From: Chitinophaga sp.
GTDB lineage: Bacteria > Bacteroidota > Bacteroidia > Chitinophagales > Chitinophagaceae
Direction: 5' to 3'
Length of the DNA stretch: 64,000 nucleotides
Assembly: GCF_017745275.1 (NCBI RefSeq)
Contig: NZ_JAGHZS010000001.1
Coordinates: 1,116,001 to 1,180,000, forward strand
Positions 27,647 through 37,830 of this stretch are shown here, piece after piece. Both the position numbers and the translations under genes were made by a program. Numbering within the stretch: the first letter of the stretch is position 1; every line of letters begins with the position of its first letter. Under the pieces are notes generated by a model. That model saw nothing but the letters and a program-made list of their open reading frames with translations, ran no database searches and had not been told where the DNA came from.

Positions 27647-28093
27647 TTATACCAGTTCTACTGTTCCACCTGCTGATTCGATGGCCTGTTTAGCTTTTTC
27701 GCTGATAGCGTTTACTTTAACAGTAACCTTGGTTTTGATTTCTCCGTTAGCGAGGATCTTAACTTTAGCTGTTCTGTTAATCAGACCGTTCATGAACAGG
27801 TTTTCCAGATTGAACTCCTGGAGACCGTATTTCTCAACTAATTGATCAATTTGGCCCAGGTTGAAGATTTTGTACTCTTCACGGTTATTATTGATGAAAC
27901 CGCGTTTAGGCATACGGCGTTGGATCGGCATCTGGCCACCTTCGAAGCCTCTTTTGCTCGCGTAACCAGCACGTTGCTGGATACCTTTGTTACCTTTTGT
28001 AGAGGTACCACCTTTACCGGAAGCCTCACCACGTCCAAGACGTTTTTCTTTATGTACAGCGCCTTGTGCAGGCTGTAATGAATGCAGATTCAT
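27647..28093 (-). CDS. rplO: Ribosomal protein L15
   Basis: The 148-residue protein starts MNLHSLQPAQGAVHKEKRLGRGEASGKGGTSTKGNKGIQQRAG, with the glycine/basic N-terminal arm of L15 and a C-terminal globular domain (KAKQAIESAGGTVELV). It is a late 50S assembly protein. Confidence 0.98.
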   Translation of the reverse strand: MNLHSLQPAQGAVHKEKRLGRGEASGKGGTSTKGNKGIQQRAGYASKRGFEGGQMPIQRRMPKRGFINNNREEYKIFNLGQIDQLVEKYGLQEFNLENLFMNGLINRTAKVKILANGEIKTKVTVKVNAISEKAKQAIESAGGTVELV

Positions 28094-28212
28094 GTTTAAT
28101 TGTTTTACTTGCGCGGAAATTAACCGCTCGCTTATTCTAAAATAAAAATGGTAAAGTCACAAATGTAAAGGTAAGATTATCAGCAGACAATCCCACAGCA
28201 GTGTTACTTAAA

Positions 28213-28398
28213 TTAAGCGTTTACTGTTTCTACCGATACGAGGTGATTTACTTTGCGGACCATACCCAGGATCTGAGGAGTTGCTTCTACTTCAACAGTA
28301 GCGTGCATCTTCGTCAGGCCCAGTGCCTTCAAGGTCAGTTTCTGCCTTTCCGGACGGTCAATACCACTTTTCACTTGAGTGATCTTAATCTTTGCCAT
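28213..28398 (-). CDS. rpmD: Ribosomal protein L30
   Basis: The 61-residue protein has KIKITQVKSGIDRPERQKLTLKALGL and MVRKVNHLVSVE, the full L30 fold. It lies between rpsE and rplO, the standard spc order. Confidence 0.97.
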   Translation of the reverse strand: MAKIKITQVKSGIDRPERQKLTLKALGLTKMHATVEVEATPQILGMVRKVNHLVSVETVNA

Positions 28399-28407
28399 AA
28401 ACCCCTA

Positions 28408-28499
28408 TCCGCTTTTAAAGGCGGAGTAATTTAATTGTTAATGAATTATTTTCAAAATTTCCACGGAGGAAAGTACCGGTACTCTCCGGGGAGAGTGGG
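28408..28499 (-). repeat. Small palindromes between rpsE and rpmD
   Basis: CCGCTTTTAAAGGCGG-like stem at about 28410-28426, then AGTACCGGTACT and CTCTCCGGGGAGAG in 28468-28495. The second pair is short but perfect. Confidence 0.45.
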
Positions 28500-28506
28500 G
28501 TAATAA

Positions 28507-29025
28507 TTATCCGTTGAAAACTTTCTTCAGGGCAACGCCTCTGGTTTTAGCGATGCTAATAGGTTCACGTAACAGACCCAGTGCTTTGAAGGTAGCTTTT
28601 ACCACGTTGTGGGGGTTAGCAGAACCTAAAGACTTAGCCAATACGTCGGTTACACCAGCGCTTTCCAGCACTGCACGCATAGAACCTCCCGCGATCACAC
28701 CAGTACCATGAGCAGCTGGTTTGATTAACACTTTGGCAGCGCCTTCTTTAGCAAACTGATCGTGAGGAATGGTACCGTGCATAACAGGAACCTTGATCAG
28801 ATTCTTCTTCGCATCGTCTATACCTTTAGTGATCGCTTGCTGTACTTCTTTCGCTTTACCAAGACCGTGACCAACAACACCGTTTTCGTTACCTACTACT
28901 ACCAGTGCGGAGAAACTAAATGTACGACCGCCTTTTGTGGTTTTAGTAACACGGTTGATCGCCACCACTTTTTCTTTCAGCTCCAGATCACCAGCCTTTA
29001 CTTTATTGAATGAATTCTTTGCCAT
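28507..29025 (-). CDS. rpsE: Ribosomal protein S5
   Basis: The 172-residue protein has the double-stranded RNA-binding N-terminal domain ([46 protein letters not shown]) and the C-terminal domain with [19 protein letters not shown]. It helps control decoding accuracy. A 51-base spacer separates it from rplR. Confidence 0.98.
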   Translation of the reverse strand: MAKNSFNKVKAGDLELKEKVVAINRVTKTTKGGRTFSFSALVVVGNENGVVGHGLGKAKEVQQAITKGIDDAKKNLIKVPVMHGTIPHDQFAKEGAAKVLIKPAAHGTGVIAGGSMRAVLESAGVTDVLAKSLGSANPHNVVKATFKALGLLREPISIAKTRGVALKKVFNG

Positions 29026-29076
29026 TTTATTTTATAAGAATTACTTGTTCAGAATTATAAGATTCGGACCTCGTGA

Positions 29077-29430
29077 TTAAAACTGAAGACCGCCTTCTCT
29101 TGCTCCGTCAGCTACGCTTTTAACGCGGCCATGATATAAATAACCACTTCTGTCGAAAATGCAGTTGGTCAGACCCAGTGCCAATGCTTTAGCAGCCAGC
29201 GCTTTTCCTACCATTACAGATTTTTCAGATTTAGTTCCTTGCTGGGCTTTGATATCCTTATCACGGGAAGAAGCTGAAGCCAGGGTAGTGCCATTGGTAT
29301 CATCTATCAATTGCACATAGATATCACTGTTGCTACGAAATACAGATAATCTTGGTGCTTTTGCAGTACCGGAGATTTTCTTGCGGATGCGGTAGCGGAT
29401 TTTCTGTCTCCTGTTAACTTTTGTGCTCAT
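29077..29430 (-). CDS. rplR: Ribosomal protein L18
   Basis: The 117-residue protein has [31 protein letters not shown] and the C-terminal [26 protein letters not shown]. It binds 5S rRNA in the central protuberance. Confidence 0.98.
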   Translation of the reverse strand: MSTKVNRRQKIRYRIRKKISGTAKAPRLSVFRSNSDIYVQLIDDTNGTTLASASSRDKDIKAQQGTKSEKSVMVGKALAAKALALGLTNCIFDRSGYLYHGRVKSVADGAREGGLQF

Positions 29431-29480
29431 TTTGAGTTTTATTTTATTACCCCGATGCTGCCGGGATATCTGTTAAAATC

Positions 29481-29509
29481 GGCTAACCAGCTTAAAAAGC
29501 TGATTAGCC
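29481..29509 (-). repeat. Inverted repeat between rplF and rplR
   Basis: GGCTAAcCAGCTT and AAGCTGaTTAGCC form a 13-bp stem with one mismatch and a three-base apparent loop. An A/T-rich tract follows on both sides, but transcription must continue through it to reach rplR. Confidence 0.65.
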
Positions 29510-29520
29510 AATTAAAAATT

Positions 29521-30075
29521 TTATTTACCAGCTGATTTACCAGCTTTCTTACGTACCACTTCATCACTGTAGCGAACACCTTTACCTTTGTAAGGCTCTG
29601 GTTTACGCAGGCTACGGATTTTAGCAGCCACCTGACCCAGTAATTGATTATCGATACCTTCCAGCATGATCTTAGGGTTCTGACCTTTTTCAGTCAGGGT
29701 AGCTACCTTCAGTTCTTTTGGAATTTCGAAGATGATATTGTGAGAATAACCTAATGCGAGATCGAGCAACTGACCGTTGTTTGCAGCTTTATAACCCACA
29801 CCCACCAGTTCCAGTTGTTTTTTAAAGCCATCAGTTACACCAGTAACCATGTTTGCCAGCAAAGCGCGGTATAAACCGTGCAGCGCTTTGTGACGGATCT
29901 GTTCAGTAGGGCGGATGATAGTCAACACGCCATCCTTCACTTCTACTTTCATATCCCTGTCGATGTTCCTTTTCAGTTCACCTTTAGGGCCTTTTACGGT
30001 TACTTCATTGGTAGCAGATACAGTAACTGTAACGCCGCTGGCCAACTTGATAGGACTTTTACCTATACGAGACAT
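29521..30075 (-). CDS. rplF: Ribosomal protein L6
   Basis: The 184-residue protein starts MSRIGKSPIKLASGVTVTV and ends with the 23S-binding KPEPYKGKGVRYSDEVVRKKAGKSAGK. Two related L6 domains are present. It lies near the sarcin-ricin loop on the 50S subunit. Confidence 0.98.
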   Translation of the reverse strand: MSRIGKSPIKLASGVTVTVSATNEVTVKGPKGELKRNIDRDMKVEVKDGVLTIIRPTEQIRHKALHGLYRALLANMVTGVTDGFKKQLELVGVGYKAANNGQLLDLALGYSHNIIFEIPKELKVATLTEKGQNPKIMLEGIDNQLLGQVAAKIRSLRKPEPYKGKGVRYSDEVVRKKAGKSAGK

Positions 30076-30164
30076 AACTTTAATTTAAAAAGTTGTTTGA
30101 TATTATTGTACCGGTTATCCGTGTTCAGCGCCGTATAGAGAGCTTAATTGTCAGATAACTTAAG

Positions 30165-30197
30165 TGATTGATTGGTTGAGCAACAACCAATCAATCA
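30165..30197 (-). repeat. Strong inverted repeat between rpsH and rplF
   Basis: TGATTGATTGGTTG and CAACCAATCAATCA form a perfect 14-bp stem with a five-base loop, 6 bases before the stop of rpsH. It is the cleanest hairpin of the ribosomal spacers. Confidence 0.75.
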
Positions 30198-30202
30198 ATA
30201 TA

Positions 30203-30601
30203 TTAATATACGTAGCAAACTACTTCGCCACCTACGTTTTGAGCTTTTGCTTCTTTATCGGTCATTACACCTTTAGAAGTAGAGATGATCGCCACGCCTA
30301 AACCGTTTTTCACACGTCTAAACTCATCTGGTTTAGCATACTGACGCAGACCTGGACGGCTAATACGTTGTATTTCTTTGATAGCGGGCTCTTTGGAGAT
30401 TGGATCGTATTTCAAAGCGATTTTGATAACGCCTTGTTTGTTATCCTCTTCGAATTTGTACTTGAGGATATAACCTTTGTCGTACAGAATTTCTGTAATG
30501 CGTTTTTTCAGCTTGGAAGCCGGAATTTCCACAATCCTGTGGGTGGCCATTTGCGCGTTCCGGATACGTGTCAGGAAGTCTGCTATTGGATCAGTAACCA
30601 T
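30203..30601 (-). CDS. rpsH: Ribosomal protein S8
   Basis: The 132-residue protein starts [32 protein letters not shown] and ends with [22 protein letters not shown], the S8 C-terminal core. It binds helix 21 of 16S rRNA, and in E. coli represses the spc operon. Confidence 0.98.
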   Translation of the reverse strand: MVTDPIADFLTRIRNAQMATHRIVEIPASKLKKRITEILYDKGYILKYKFEEDNKQGVIKIALKYDPISKEPAIKEIQRISRPGLRQYAKPDEFRRVKNGLGVAIISTSKGVMTDKEAKAQNVGGEVVCYVY

Positions 30602-30738
30602 TGTTGAAATAGTTTGATAATGTTTACAATGCGATATCCAATCGTAATAAGATGGGAATCAAATAACTTACATTCAGAGATATACGGATTTGATTATTGC
30701 TTCATGGAATAAATAACCAAATGCGTCAATCTTTTTAA

Positions 30739-31008
30739 TTACCAGCTGGCTTTTCTAACGCCAGGGATTTTACCTGCCAGAGCCAGGTCACGGAACATGT
30801 TCCTGCAGAGACCGAAGTGACGCATGTATCCTTTAGGACGACCGGTCAGCTGGCATCTGTTTTTCAGACGAACAGGAGAAGCATTTTTTGGAAGTTGATC
30901 CAGTGCAGCGTAGTCACCGGCAGCTTTCAGGGCAGCACGCTTTTCTGCGAACTTTGCTACCATAGCTTCTCTTTTCCTTTGTCTGGCTTTTACGGATTCT
31001 TTTGCCAT
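30739..31008 (-). CDS. rpsN: Ribosomal protein S14, zinc-free form
   Basis: The 89-residue protein has the long S14 layout: [22 protein letters not shown], then [40 protein letters not shown]. The CxxC pairs of the zinc form are absent. It sits in the 30S head, between rplE and rpsH as usual. Confidence 0.97.
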   Translation of the reverse strand: MAKESVKARQRKREAMVAKFAEKRAALKAAGDYAALDQLPKNASPVRLKNRCQLTGRPKGYMRHFGLCRNMFRDLALAGKIPGVRKASW

Positions 31009-31028
31009 AATTATATTATCGTTTCGAT

Positions 31029-31604
31029 TTACTGATTATCTTTTTTCATACCCTTAAACGGCATACCCATTTCCTTCAGGAGCTCGTAAGCTTCTTCGTT
31101 AGTGGTAGCAGTGGTAACGAAGGTAATATCCATACCGGACATTTTAGTTACCTTATCGATGTCGATTTCAGGGAAGATGATTTGTTCGGTGATACCCATT
31201 GTGTAGTTACCACGACCGTCAAAAGCTTTTTCGTTCACACCTTTGAAGTCACGTACACGTGGCAGGGATACAGAGATCAAACGATCCAGGAAGTCGTACA
31301 TATTAGTGCTGCGTAAAGTTACACGTGCACCGATAGGCATGTTCTTTCTGAGTTTGAAGTTGGAGATATCCTTTTTAGACAGGGTAGCAATAGCTTTCTG
31401 ACCGGAAATACGGGTCATTTCGTCTACTGCGATGTCTACCAGTTTCTTATCACCTACAGCGCCGTTAATACCTTGGTTCAGGCAGATTTTTACCAAACGG
31501 GGAACCTGCATTACGCTTTTGTAGTTGAATTTCTTCATCAGAGCAGATTTTACCTCATCCTGGTATTTTTTCTGCAGTCTCGGAGTATATTTTGCGTTTG
31601 ACAT
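31029..31604 (-). CDS. rplE: Ribosomal protein L5
   Basis: The 191-residue protein has [52 protein letters not shown] and [33 protein letters not shown]. It binds 5S rRNA. Its start codon overlaps the stop of rplX by one base, so the two are translationally coupled. Confidence 0.98.
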   Translation of the reverse strand: MSNAKYTPRLQKKYQDEVKSALMKKFNYKSVMQVPRLVKICLNQGINGAVGDKKLVDIAVDEMTRISGQKAIATLSKKDISNFKLRKNMPIGARVTLRSTNMYDFLDRLISVSLPRVRDFKGVNEKAFDGRGNYTMGITEQIIFPEIDIDKVTKMSGMDITFVTTATTNEEAYELLKEMGMPFKGMKKDNQ

Positions 31605-31942
31605 TATTTAATTTCCTCCCCTGATTTTTTAGCGATACGAATTAATTTCCCGTTTTCTCTCTTTCTGTTAATTTTAGTTGGTTTGCCAGTTTTAGCATCC
31701 CACAGCATTACGTTAGAGATAGCAATAGGAGCTTCCTGCTTAACAATACCACCTTTGGTATTCTGAGCAGTAGGCTTCGTGTGCTTGGTAATAATGTTAA
31801 CGCCTTCTACAAGAATGCGGGCTTTGTCAGGCTGTACTTCCAGCACTTTACGTGCTTTAGTTCTGTCCTTGTCATCACCGGCAATAACCGCAACCAGGTC
31901 GCCCTTCTTAATGTTGAATTTAGGCTTAAATCTAGTTTTCAT
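31604..31942 (-). CDS. rplX: Ribosomal protein L24
   Basis: The 112-residue KOW-domain protein has [38 protein letters not shown]. It initiates 50S assembly. It follows rplN after a 159-base spacer containing two hairpins. Confidence 0.97.
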   Translation of the reverse strand: MKTRFKPKFNIKKGDLVAVIAGDDKDRTKARKVLEVQPDKARILVEGVNIITKHTKPTAQNTKGGIVKQEAPIAISNVMLWDAKTGKPTKINRKRENGKLIRIAKKSGEEIK

Positions 31943-31965
31943 TACTTTGATTTATTTATAAACGC

Positions 31966-31989
31966 CAAGCGAAACAGTTGTTTCGCTTG
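31966..31989 (-). repeat. Hairpin upstream of rplX
   Basis: CAAGCGAAACA and TGTTTCGCTTG form a perfect 11-bp stem with a two-base apparent loop, 24 bases before the rplX ATG. Confidence 0.65.
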
Positions 31990-32049
31990 ATTAATGTTTT
32001 TTCTCGTTTTGCAAACGGGCTGCAAAGATAAGAAATATTTATGAATTTT

Positions 32050-32086
32050 GGGATTCAGGAAATTTTTGTCAAAAATCCTGAATCCC
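32050..32086 (-). repeat. Hairpin downstream of rplN
   Basis: GGGATTCAGGA and TCCTGAATCCC form an 11-bp stem, with TTTTTG/CAAAAA extending it inward. It lies 15 bases past the rplN stop. Confidence 0.65.
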
Positions 32087-32101
32087 ATCATCGATAATAT
32101 C

Positions 32102-32470
32102 TTATAATACCTCAGGAGCGAGGGAGATAATTTTCATATAACCCTTGTCTCTCAGCTCACGTGCAACCGGACCGAAAATACGGGTACCGCGAGGTTCGTC
32201 TGAGTTATTCAGCAGTACTACTGCGTTATCATCGAAACGGATATAAGAACCGTCTTTACGACGTAATTTGTTCTTAGTTCTTACGATTACCGCTTTGGTA
32301 ACCATACCTTTCTTTACACCACCGCCCGGCATTGCATCCTTAACGGTTACTACAATTTTATCACCTACGCCAGCGTAGTCCTGACCGGAGTTACCTAACA
32401 CGCGGATGCAAAGTACTTCTTTCGCACCGCTGTTGTCAGCTACACTCAGTCTTGATTCTTGTTGTATCAT
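32102..32470 (-). CDS. rplN: Ribosomal protein L14
   Basis: The 122-residue protein starts [29 protein letters not shown] and ends [19 protein letters not shown]. It contacts 16S rRNA in an intersubunit bridge. Confidence 0.99.
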   Translation of the reverse strand: MIQQESRLSVADNSGAKEVLCIRVLGNSGQDYAGVGDKIVVTVKDAMPGGGVKKGMVTKAVIVRTKNKLRRKDGSYIRFDDNAVVLLNNSDEPRGTRIFGPVARELRDKGYMKIISLAPEVL

Positions 32471-32496
32471 CGAAATGAGATTTGATATTGTTTAGT

Positions 32497-32531
32497 CAGC
32501 GGCTGTAACCGGGATTGCCGGATACAGCTTG
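32497..32531 (-). repeat. Hairpin between rplN and rpsQ
   Basis: GCTGTAacCGGG/GCCGGaTACAGC-type pairing (CTGTA with TACAG and CCGG with CCGG) within the 75-base spacer. It is imperfect. Confidence 0.45.
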
Positions 32532-32545
32532 AAACAAATAGTGAA

Positions 32546-32806
32546 TTATTTTACTTTAGCGATTACTTCTACCAGTCTCCAGCACTTGTTCTTGCTCAAA
32601 GGACGAGTTTCCGCGATTTTCACGGTATCGCCAATGCTGCACTCGTTCTTATCGTCGTGTGCCATGAACTTGGTAGTTTTTTTCACGAATTTACCATAGA
32701 TCGGGTGCTTTACCTTACGCTCCACCTTAACAGTGATGGTTTTATCCATTTTGTTGCTGGCAACCACACCAATCCTGGTTTTTCTTAATTTTCTTTCGGT
32801 CGTCAT
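32546..32806 (-). CDS. rpsQ: Ribosomal protein S17
   Basis: The 86-residue OB-fold protein has [40 protein letters not shown] and [26 protein letters not shown]. Standard position between rpmC and rplN. Confidence 0.98.
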   Translation of the reverse strand: MTTERKLRKTRIGVVASNKMDKTITVKVERKVKHPIYGKFVKKTTKFMAHDDKNECSIGDTVKIAETRPLSKNKCWRLVEVIAKVK

Positions 32807-32868
32807 TGTTGAAAGTATTTAACCCTCCGTGAGGAGGTCATAAATTGTTATACTAATGCTATTCAGCA

Positions 32869-32887
32869 GCCCCGGTGTTACCGGGAC
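32869..32887 (-). repeat. Small hairpin between rpsQ and rpmC
   Basis: CCCCGGT/ACCGGG stem in the sequence CCCCGGTGTTACCGGG, with another tiny stem (CCTCC/GGAGG) at about 32823. Confidence 0.4.
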
Positions 32888-32894
32888 TGAAGAT

Positions 32895-33095
32895 TTAGAA
32901 GCCCAGTTGTCTTCTACGCAGTTCGGTATTCATCCGGGCGATATCGCGTCTTACGGCGCGGATGCTCATTGGATTTTCGATCGGCGTAATTGCGTGACCA
33001 AAGGTCATTTTTTTCAAGCGGAGTTCCTCAGCAGAGATCTTCTCTTTAAGCTCTTGTTCGCTCAGGCCTTTCAGTTCCAGCTTTTCTTTTGCCAT
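32895..33095 (-). CDS. rpmC: Ribosomal protein L29
   Basis: The 66-residue two-helix protein has LKGLSEQELKEKISAEELRLKKMTFGHAI and MSIRAVRRDIARMNTELRRRQLGF. It lies at the tunnel exit. Full family length. Confidence 0.97.
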   Translation of the reverse strand: MAKEKLELKGLSEQELKEKISAEELRLKKMTFGHAITPIENPMSIRAVRRDIARMNTELRRRQLGF

Positions 33096-33164
33096 TGTAT
33101 TGAGTTTGATTCGGTTAGCTGCCGGGGCAGGTTTACCGGATTTTTAGTTATTGTGTACCTGTTA

Positions 33165-33584
33165 TTAAGCTACGTAGTCGCGGCTGGTAACAAATTTTAC
33201 TTTGATGGGCAGTTTTTGAGCTGCGAGTTCCATTGCTTCTTTCGCTACCTGTAAGGAAACGCCGTCTGCTTCAAATAAAATTCTACCTGGTTTTACTACT
33301 GCTGCCCAATGGTCAGGAGCACCTTTACCTTTACCCATCCTCACTTCCAAAGGCTTAGCAGTGATAGGTTTGTCAGGGAATATGCGGATCCACACGTTAC
33401 CTTCACGTTTCATGTGTCTGGTGAGCGCCACACGAGCAGCTTCAATCTGCCTGTCGGTGATCCACTTAGGTTCTAATGCTTTAAGACCGAAAGTACCAAA
33501 GGAGAGGGTAGCGCCTCTTTTAGCGTTCCCTTTGATGCGGCCTTTGTGCATCTTCCTGTGTTTCGTTCTTTTTGGCTGTAACAT
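33165..33584 (-). CDS. rplP: Ribosomal protein L16
   Basis: The 139-residue protein starts [24 protein letters not shown] and has [56 protein letters not shown]. It helps position the A-site tRNA. Confidence 0.99.
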   Translation of the reverse strand: MLQPKRTKHRKMHKGRIKGNAKRGATLSFGTFGLKALEPKWITDRQIEAARVALTRHMKREGNVWIRIFPDKPITAKPLEVRMGKGKGAPDHWAAVVKPGRILFEADGVSLQVAKEAMELAAQKLPIKVKFVTSRDYVA

Positions 33585-33639
33585 CGTCTATGTTGTTAAT
33601 GTTAATAGTAATTGTTAATGTCTGCTCTACCGCCAGATA

Positions 33640-34431
33640 TTATCTGCGGCCGCCGCCACGGTTTTCTCCACCGCCTCTTCTTTCGCCACCACCGCGGTTG
33701 TCTCTACGTTCACCGTGATGTTCTCTTCTTTCACCACCATGACCAGTGCCACGGTTATCGCCTTCTTTACCGGTTAAAACGTTCGGGTTAAGATCGCGTT
33801 TACCCAGTACTTCACCTTTACAGATCCATACTTTGATACCGATTTTACCATAAACGGTTAAAGCGAACAGGGAAGCGTAATCGATGTCCATACGGAAAGT
33901 ATGTAATGGAGTACGACCTTGTTTCATTTCTTCCGAGCGGGCAATTTCAGCACCACCTAAACGGCCGCTGATTTTAACCTTGATACCTTCTGCACCCATT
34001 CTCAGAGCAGTAGCAATTGCCATTTTGATAGCGCGTTTGTAGTTAATACGGCTTTCGATTTGTTTAGCAATTGTTTCAGCAACGATGTTAGCATCCATTT
34101 CAGGACGACGGATTTCGAGGATGTTGATCTGAACATCTTCTTTACCTGTCAGCTTCTTCAGTTCTTCTTTGATGCGATCAACTTCGTTACCGCCTTTACC
34201 GATGATGATACCAGGCTTAGAAGTATGAACAGTGATGATTAACTTACCTAAAGTTCTTTCGATCACAACTCTTGAGATGCCACCTTTGTTGATACGGGCA
34301 TTCAGATAAGTTCTGATCTTGTTATCTTCGATCAGTTTGGTAGCAAAATCTTTTTTGCTGCCATACCAATTAGAGTCCCATCCTCTGATGATACCTAACC
34401 TGTTACCAATAGGATTTGTTTTCTGACCCAT
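33640..34431 (-). CDS. rpsC: Ribosomal protein S3 with glycine/arginine-rich tail
   Basis: The 263-residue protein has the S3 KH domain ([41 protein letters not shown], GxxG loop at IGKGG) and the S3 C-terminal domain ending near residue 217 ([15 protein letters not shown]). It then carries about 45 extra residues dominated by Gly, Arg and His ([18 protein letters not shown]). The tail is low-complexity, probably disordered and RNA-binding. It is longer than E. coli S3 (233 aa). Confidence 0.97.
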   Translation of the reverse strand: MGQKTNPIGNRLGIIRGWDSNWYGSKKDFATKLIEDNKIRTYLNARINKGGISRVVIERTLGKLIITVHTSKPGIIIGKGGNEVDRIKEELKKLTGKEDVQINILEIRRPEMDANIVAETIAKQIESRINYKRAIKMAIATALRMGAEGIKVKISGRLGGAEIARSEEMKQGRTPLHTFRMDIDYASLFALTVYGKIGIKVWICKGEVLGKRDLNPNVLTGKEGDNRGTGHGGERREHHGERRDNRGGGERRGGGENRGGGRR

Positions 34432-34495
34432 GTTCTGGTTATTTGTCTATTAGTTTAAATAGTTTTGTTTCTATCTCGTTTCCGATTTGCACGAA

Positions 34496-34843
34496 TTATT
34501 GTGCTTTACCGTCCACTACAATCGTTACGTGGTTACTTCTCTTACGAATACGGTAACCCCTTCCCTGTGGAGCTGGACGCATTCTTTTCAGTGTGCGGCC
34601 ACCATCAACAAAAACGGTTTTTACGATCAGGTTAGCATCTTCTACCCTTGCACCTTCGTTCTTAACTTTCCAGTTAGCGATTGCAGATACCAGCAGTTTC
34701 TCTAAAGGTACGCTTGGGTGTTTCGGATGGAATTTCAAAATATTCAAAGCCTTTTCTACATCCAGACCACGGATTAAGTCCGCCAGCAAACGCATTTTGC
34801 GGGGAGATGTAGGATTATTATTCAGCTTAGCTACTGCTTCCAT
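34496..34843 (-). CDS. rplV: Ribosomal protein L22
   Basis: The 115-residue protein has [46 protein letters not shown] and the tunnel loop [24 protein letters not shown]. The loop lines the peptide exit tunnel. Confidence 0.98.
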   Translation of the reverse strand: MEAVAKLNNNPTSPRKMRLLADLIRGLDVEKALNILKFHPKHPSVPLEKLLVSAIANWKVKNEGARVEDANLIVKTVFVDGGRTLKRMRPAPQGRGYRIRKRSNHVTIVVDGKAQ

Positions 34844-34870
34844 TGTAATTAATTTCTTTTATTATTAAGT

Positions 34871-34934
34871 GTCTGATGCCTGATGTTTGATGTTGCAGGT
34901 TTGAAACTGATACTTCAAACCTCAAACCTCAGAC
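34871..34934 (-). repeat. Nested palindrome between rpsS and rplV
   Basis: AGGTTTGAA/TTCAAACCT (34897-34905 and 34914-34922) lies inside GTCTGA/TCAGAC (34871-34876, 34929-34934). The outer arms are built of repeated TGATG / TCAAACC-like units. Confidence 0.6.
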
Positions 34935-34940
34935 TATAAT

Positions 34941-35207
34941 TTACATTTTCTTGTTAACGTGTCCTCTGAAGTTACGTGTTGGAGCAAATTCGCCCAGTTT
35001 ATGACCTACCATGAATTCCGTTACATAAACAGGAATAAATTTGTTGCCATTGTGAACTGCGAAAGTGTGACCTACGAAATCAGGAGTGATAGTAGAACGA
35101 CGGCTCCAGGTCTTGATAACAGTCCTTTTGGTGCCGGTATTCATTTTCTCAACTTTAGTTTCTAATTTCTGGTCTACGTAAGGACCTTTTTTTATGGAAC
35201 GAGCCAT
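34941..35207 (-). CDS. rpsS: Ribosomal protein S19
   Basis: The 88-residue protein has [22 protein letters not shown] and [43 protein letters not shown]. It binds S13 in the 30S head. Confidence 0.99.
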   Translation of the reverse strand: MARSIKKGPYVDQKLETKVEKMNTGTKRTVIKTWSRRSTITPDFVGHTFAVHNGNKFIPVYVTEFMVGHKLGEFAPTRNFRGHVNKKM

Positions 35208-35273
35208 GTCTTACTGATTTATGATTTTTCAAACCCGGGATCCGATACTGCTACCGGAGCCCGAATTCAGAAA

Positions 35274-36107
35274 TTATAATTTTTTACCGTTTTTTCTGCT
35301 AATGATCAGCTTATCAGAACTCTTATGCGGTTTTCTGGTTTTCAGACCTTTCGCATATTTACCAGTTCTTGATCTTGGATGGCCTCCGGAAGATTTACCT
35401 TCACCACCACCCATTGGGTGATCCACAGGGTTCATAGCCACACCACGGTTGCGGGGGCGGATACCTCTCCAACGGTTAGCACCTGCTTTACCGATGGATT
35501 GCAGTGCGTGGTCAGAGTTAGAAACAGTACCTACAGTTGCTTTACAAGTATTCAATACTTTGCGGAGCTCACCAGAAGGCATTTTCAGTACGGCATATTT
35601 TTCTTCCTTGTTGGATAACTGTGCATAAGCGCCGGCGCTTCTTGCGATCGCACCACCTTTACCAGGTTGCAGCTCAATGTTGTGTACTACAGTACCCAGT
35701 GGCATATTTTTCAGAGGTAAAGCATTACCTACTTCAGGTGCAACGTCAGTACCGCTGATTACAGTACCGCCAACTTGCAGGCCCTGTGGAGCGATGATGT
35801 AACGTTTTTCACCATCTGCATAGCTTACCAGTGCGATGAATGCGCTACGGTTTGGATCGTACTCGATCGTTTTAACTGTAGCTGGTACATTCTCTTTATC
35901 ACGTTTGAAATCAATTACGCGGTATTGTTTCTTGTGACCACCACCTATGTAACGCATGGACATTCTTCCTTGCGCATTTCTACCACCGGTCCTTTTGATT
36001 GGTTCCAGCAGGCTTTTTTCAGGGGTATCCGATGTCAGCTCAGCGTAAGCGTTGCCTATTTTCCAGCGGGTACCGGCCGTCATTGGTTTGAACTTCTTCA
36101 GTGCCAT
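35274..36107 (-). CDS. rplB: Ribosomal protein L2
   Basis: The 277-residue protein ends with [28 protein letters not shown], the conserved loop at the peptidyl transferase centre with its essential His. The N-terminal part has [20 protein letters not shown]. Full family length. Confidence 0.99.
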   Translation of the reverse strand: MALKKFKPMTAGTRWKIGNAYAELTSDTPEKSLLEPIKRTGGRNAQGRMSMRYIGGGHKKQYRVIDFKRDKENVPATVKTIEYDPNRSAFIALVSYADGEKRYIIAPQGLQVGGTVISGTDVAPEVGNALPLKNMPLGTVVHNIELQPGKGGAIARSAGAYAQLSNKEEKYAVLKMPSGELRKVLNTCKATVGTVSNSDHALQSIGKAGANRWRGIRPRNRGVAMNPVDHPMGGGEGKSSGGHPRSRTGKYAKGLKTRKPHKSSDKLIISRKNGKKL

Positions 36108-36191
36108 TACTTCCTAAAAAGTTAAATGTTAATTAATATAAAAGTGATCTGCATATACATCCACATCCCGGCTGTTCAGGCCGGAAAGGCA

Positions 36192-36491
36192 CTACATGTT
36201 AGCATACAGATCTATAGTTTCACCAGCTGCAATGGTAATGATCGCCTTTTTGTAAGACGGTTTTTTACCTGCGATGAAACCGGCTTTAGTAAAGCGGAAT
36301 TTAGCTTTACCTGGCATTACAGCAGTATTTACATCTGCTACGGTTACGCCGTAAAATTCTTCTACTGCTTTTTTGATCTCCAGTTTGTTGGCTTTTTTGT
36401 CAACGATGAAGTAGTAGCGGTTGAATTTTTCGGTTGCTTTGTTAACCTTTTCGGATACCACCGGTTTGATTAAAACGTCAGAAAGTTTCAT
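36192..36491 (-). CDS. rplW: Ribosomal protein L23
   Basis: The 99-residue protein has IKPVVSEKVNKATEKFNRYYFIVDKKANKLEIKKAVEEFYGVTVADVNT, the L23 fold that docks trigger factor and SRP at the tunnel exit. Standard S10 operon position. Confidence 0.98.
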   Translation of the reverse strand: MKLSDVLIKPVVSEKVNKATEKFNRYYFIVDKKANKLEIKKAVEEFYGVTVADVNTAVMPGKAKFRFTKAGFIAGKKPSYKKAIITIAAGETIDLYANM

Positions 36492-36552
36492 TTTCTTTAT
36501 ATCTTTTAGCTATCCGCGTTCAGCGCTTAGCTTGTTTTGTTAATTGTTATCC

Positions 36553-37191
36553 TTACGCTTCAGCAGGCTCTTCAGTGAAGATCTTAGCAGCGCTTTCTGT
36601 GAACACGATATAGTTGCTGTTCATGATGTCGTAAGTGTTTACGTCGCTCAGAACGGTACCGTCTACAGTAGGAATGTTTCTCAAAGACAGATAAACGTTG
36701 TCATTGTATTCAGGCGTGATAAACATAGTTTTTCTGCCTTCTACATTGATGTTCAGGTTCTTCAGGAAACCAACGAATTGTTTGGTTTTAGGTGCTTCGA
36801 GTTGCAGATCTTCAACAATGATGATGCTGTTCTCTTTAGCTTTTACTGACAGGGCAGAGATCTTAGCGAGATCTTTTACTTTTCTGTTCAGTTTGAAACC
36901 CCAACCGTGTGGTTTTGGTCCAAAGATGGTACCACCACCTTTATAGAGTGGGTTACGGATGTTACCTTTACGGGCACCACCAGTACCTTTTTGTTTGTGC
37001 AGTTTACGGGAAGCACCTTTTACTTCAGCTCTGGTTTTTACCTTGTGGGTACCCTGACGCTGAGCAGCCAGGTATTGCTTAACAGCCAGGTAGATTACGT
37101 GGTTGTTAGGTTCAACACCAAAGATCTCCTCAGGAAGTTCAATGGATCTTCCGGTTTTCTTTCCTTGTATATTTAAAATATCTACTTGCAT
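36553..37191 (-). CDS. rplD: Ribosomal protein L4
   Basis: The 212-residue protein has the extended tunnel loop (GASRKLHKQKGTGGARKGNIRNPLYKGGGTIFGPKP) and a Rossmann-like body. In E. coli it also represses the S10 operon. It starts one base after the rplC stop, so translation is tightly coupled. Confidence 0.98.
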   Translation of the reverse strand: MQVDILNIQGKKTGRSIELPEEIFGVEPNNHVIYLAVKQYLAAQRQGTHKVKTRAEVKGASRKLHKQKGTGGARKGNIRNPLYKGGGTIFGPKPHGWGFKLNRKVKDLAKISALSVKAKENSIIIVEDLQLEAPKTKQFVGFLKNLNINVEGRKTMFITPEYNDNVYLSLRNIPTVDGTVLSDVNTYDIMNSNYIVFTESAAKIFTEEPAEA

Positions 37192-37192
37192 G

Positions 37193-37810
37193 TTACTTCT
37201 GGATTAAAACGATTGAACCATTGTGGCCGGGAACGGAACCACTTACCAGGATATAATTCTTTTCAGGGAATATTTTCACGATCTTCAGACCTTTCACTTT
37301 CACTCTTTCATTACCTGTCTGGCCGGCCATACGCATACCTTTGAATACGCGGGAAGGATAAGATGATCCACCAACAGAACCAGGAGCTCTGCTTCTATCG
37401 TGTTGACCGTGGGTAGCTTCACCCACACCACTGAATCCGTGGCGTTTTACAACACCCTGGAAACCTTTACCTTTGGAAGTGCCTACAACGTCAATTGTCT
37501 CACCTTCTGCGAAGATTTCGCAGGTGATAGATTCACCGAGGGCTTTCTGTACATCCGGGTTGCGGAGTTCTTTTACGAAACGTTTGGGAGAGGTGCTTGC
37601 TTTCGCGAAGTGACTGCTTTCTGCTTTTGTGGTGTGCTTTTCTTTCTTCTCACCGAAAGAAACCTGAATTGCATTGTAACCATCTGTTTCCAGGGTTTTT
37701 ACCTGGGTTACAACGTTGGGACCCGCTTCGATAATGGTTACAGCAGTTTGCTTACCATTAGCTTCGAAGATACTGGTCATACCAATCTTTTTGCCAATAA
37801 TACCTTTCAT
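37193..37810 (-). CDS. rplC: Ribosomal protein L3
   Basis: The 205-residue protein starts MKGIIGKKIGMTSIFEANGKQTAVTIIEAGPN and has GFQGVVKRHGFSGVGEATHGQHDRSRAPGSVGGSSYPSRVFKGMRMAG, the loop reaching the peptidyl transferase centre. It is separated from rpsJ by 192 bases containing several hairpins. Confidence 0.99.
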   Translation of the reverse strand: MKGIIGKKIGMTSIFEANGKQTAVTIIEAGPNVVTQVKTLETDGYNAIQVSFGEKKEKHTTKAESSHFAKASTSPKRFVKELRNPDVQKALGESITCEIFAEGETIDVVGTSKGKGFQGVVKRHGFSGVGEATHGQHDRSRAPGSVGGSSYPSRVFKGMRMAGQTGNERVKVKGLKIVKIFPEKNYILVSGSVPGHNGSIVLIQK

Positions 37811-37830
37811 TTTTTATATGATTTTACCCA

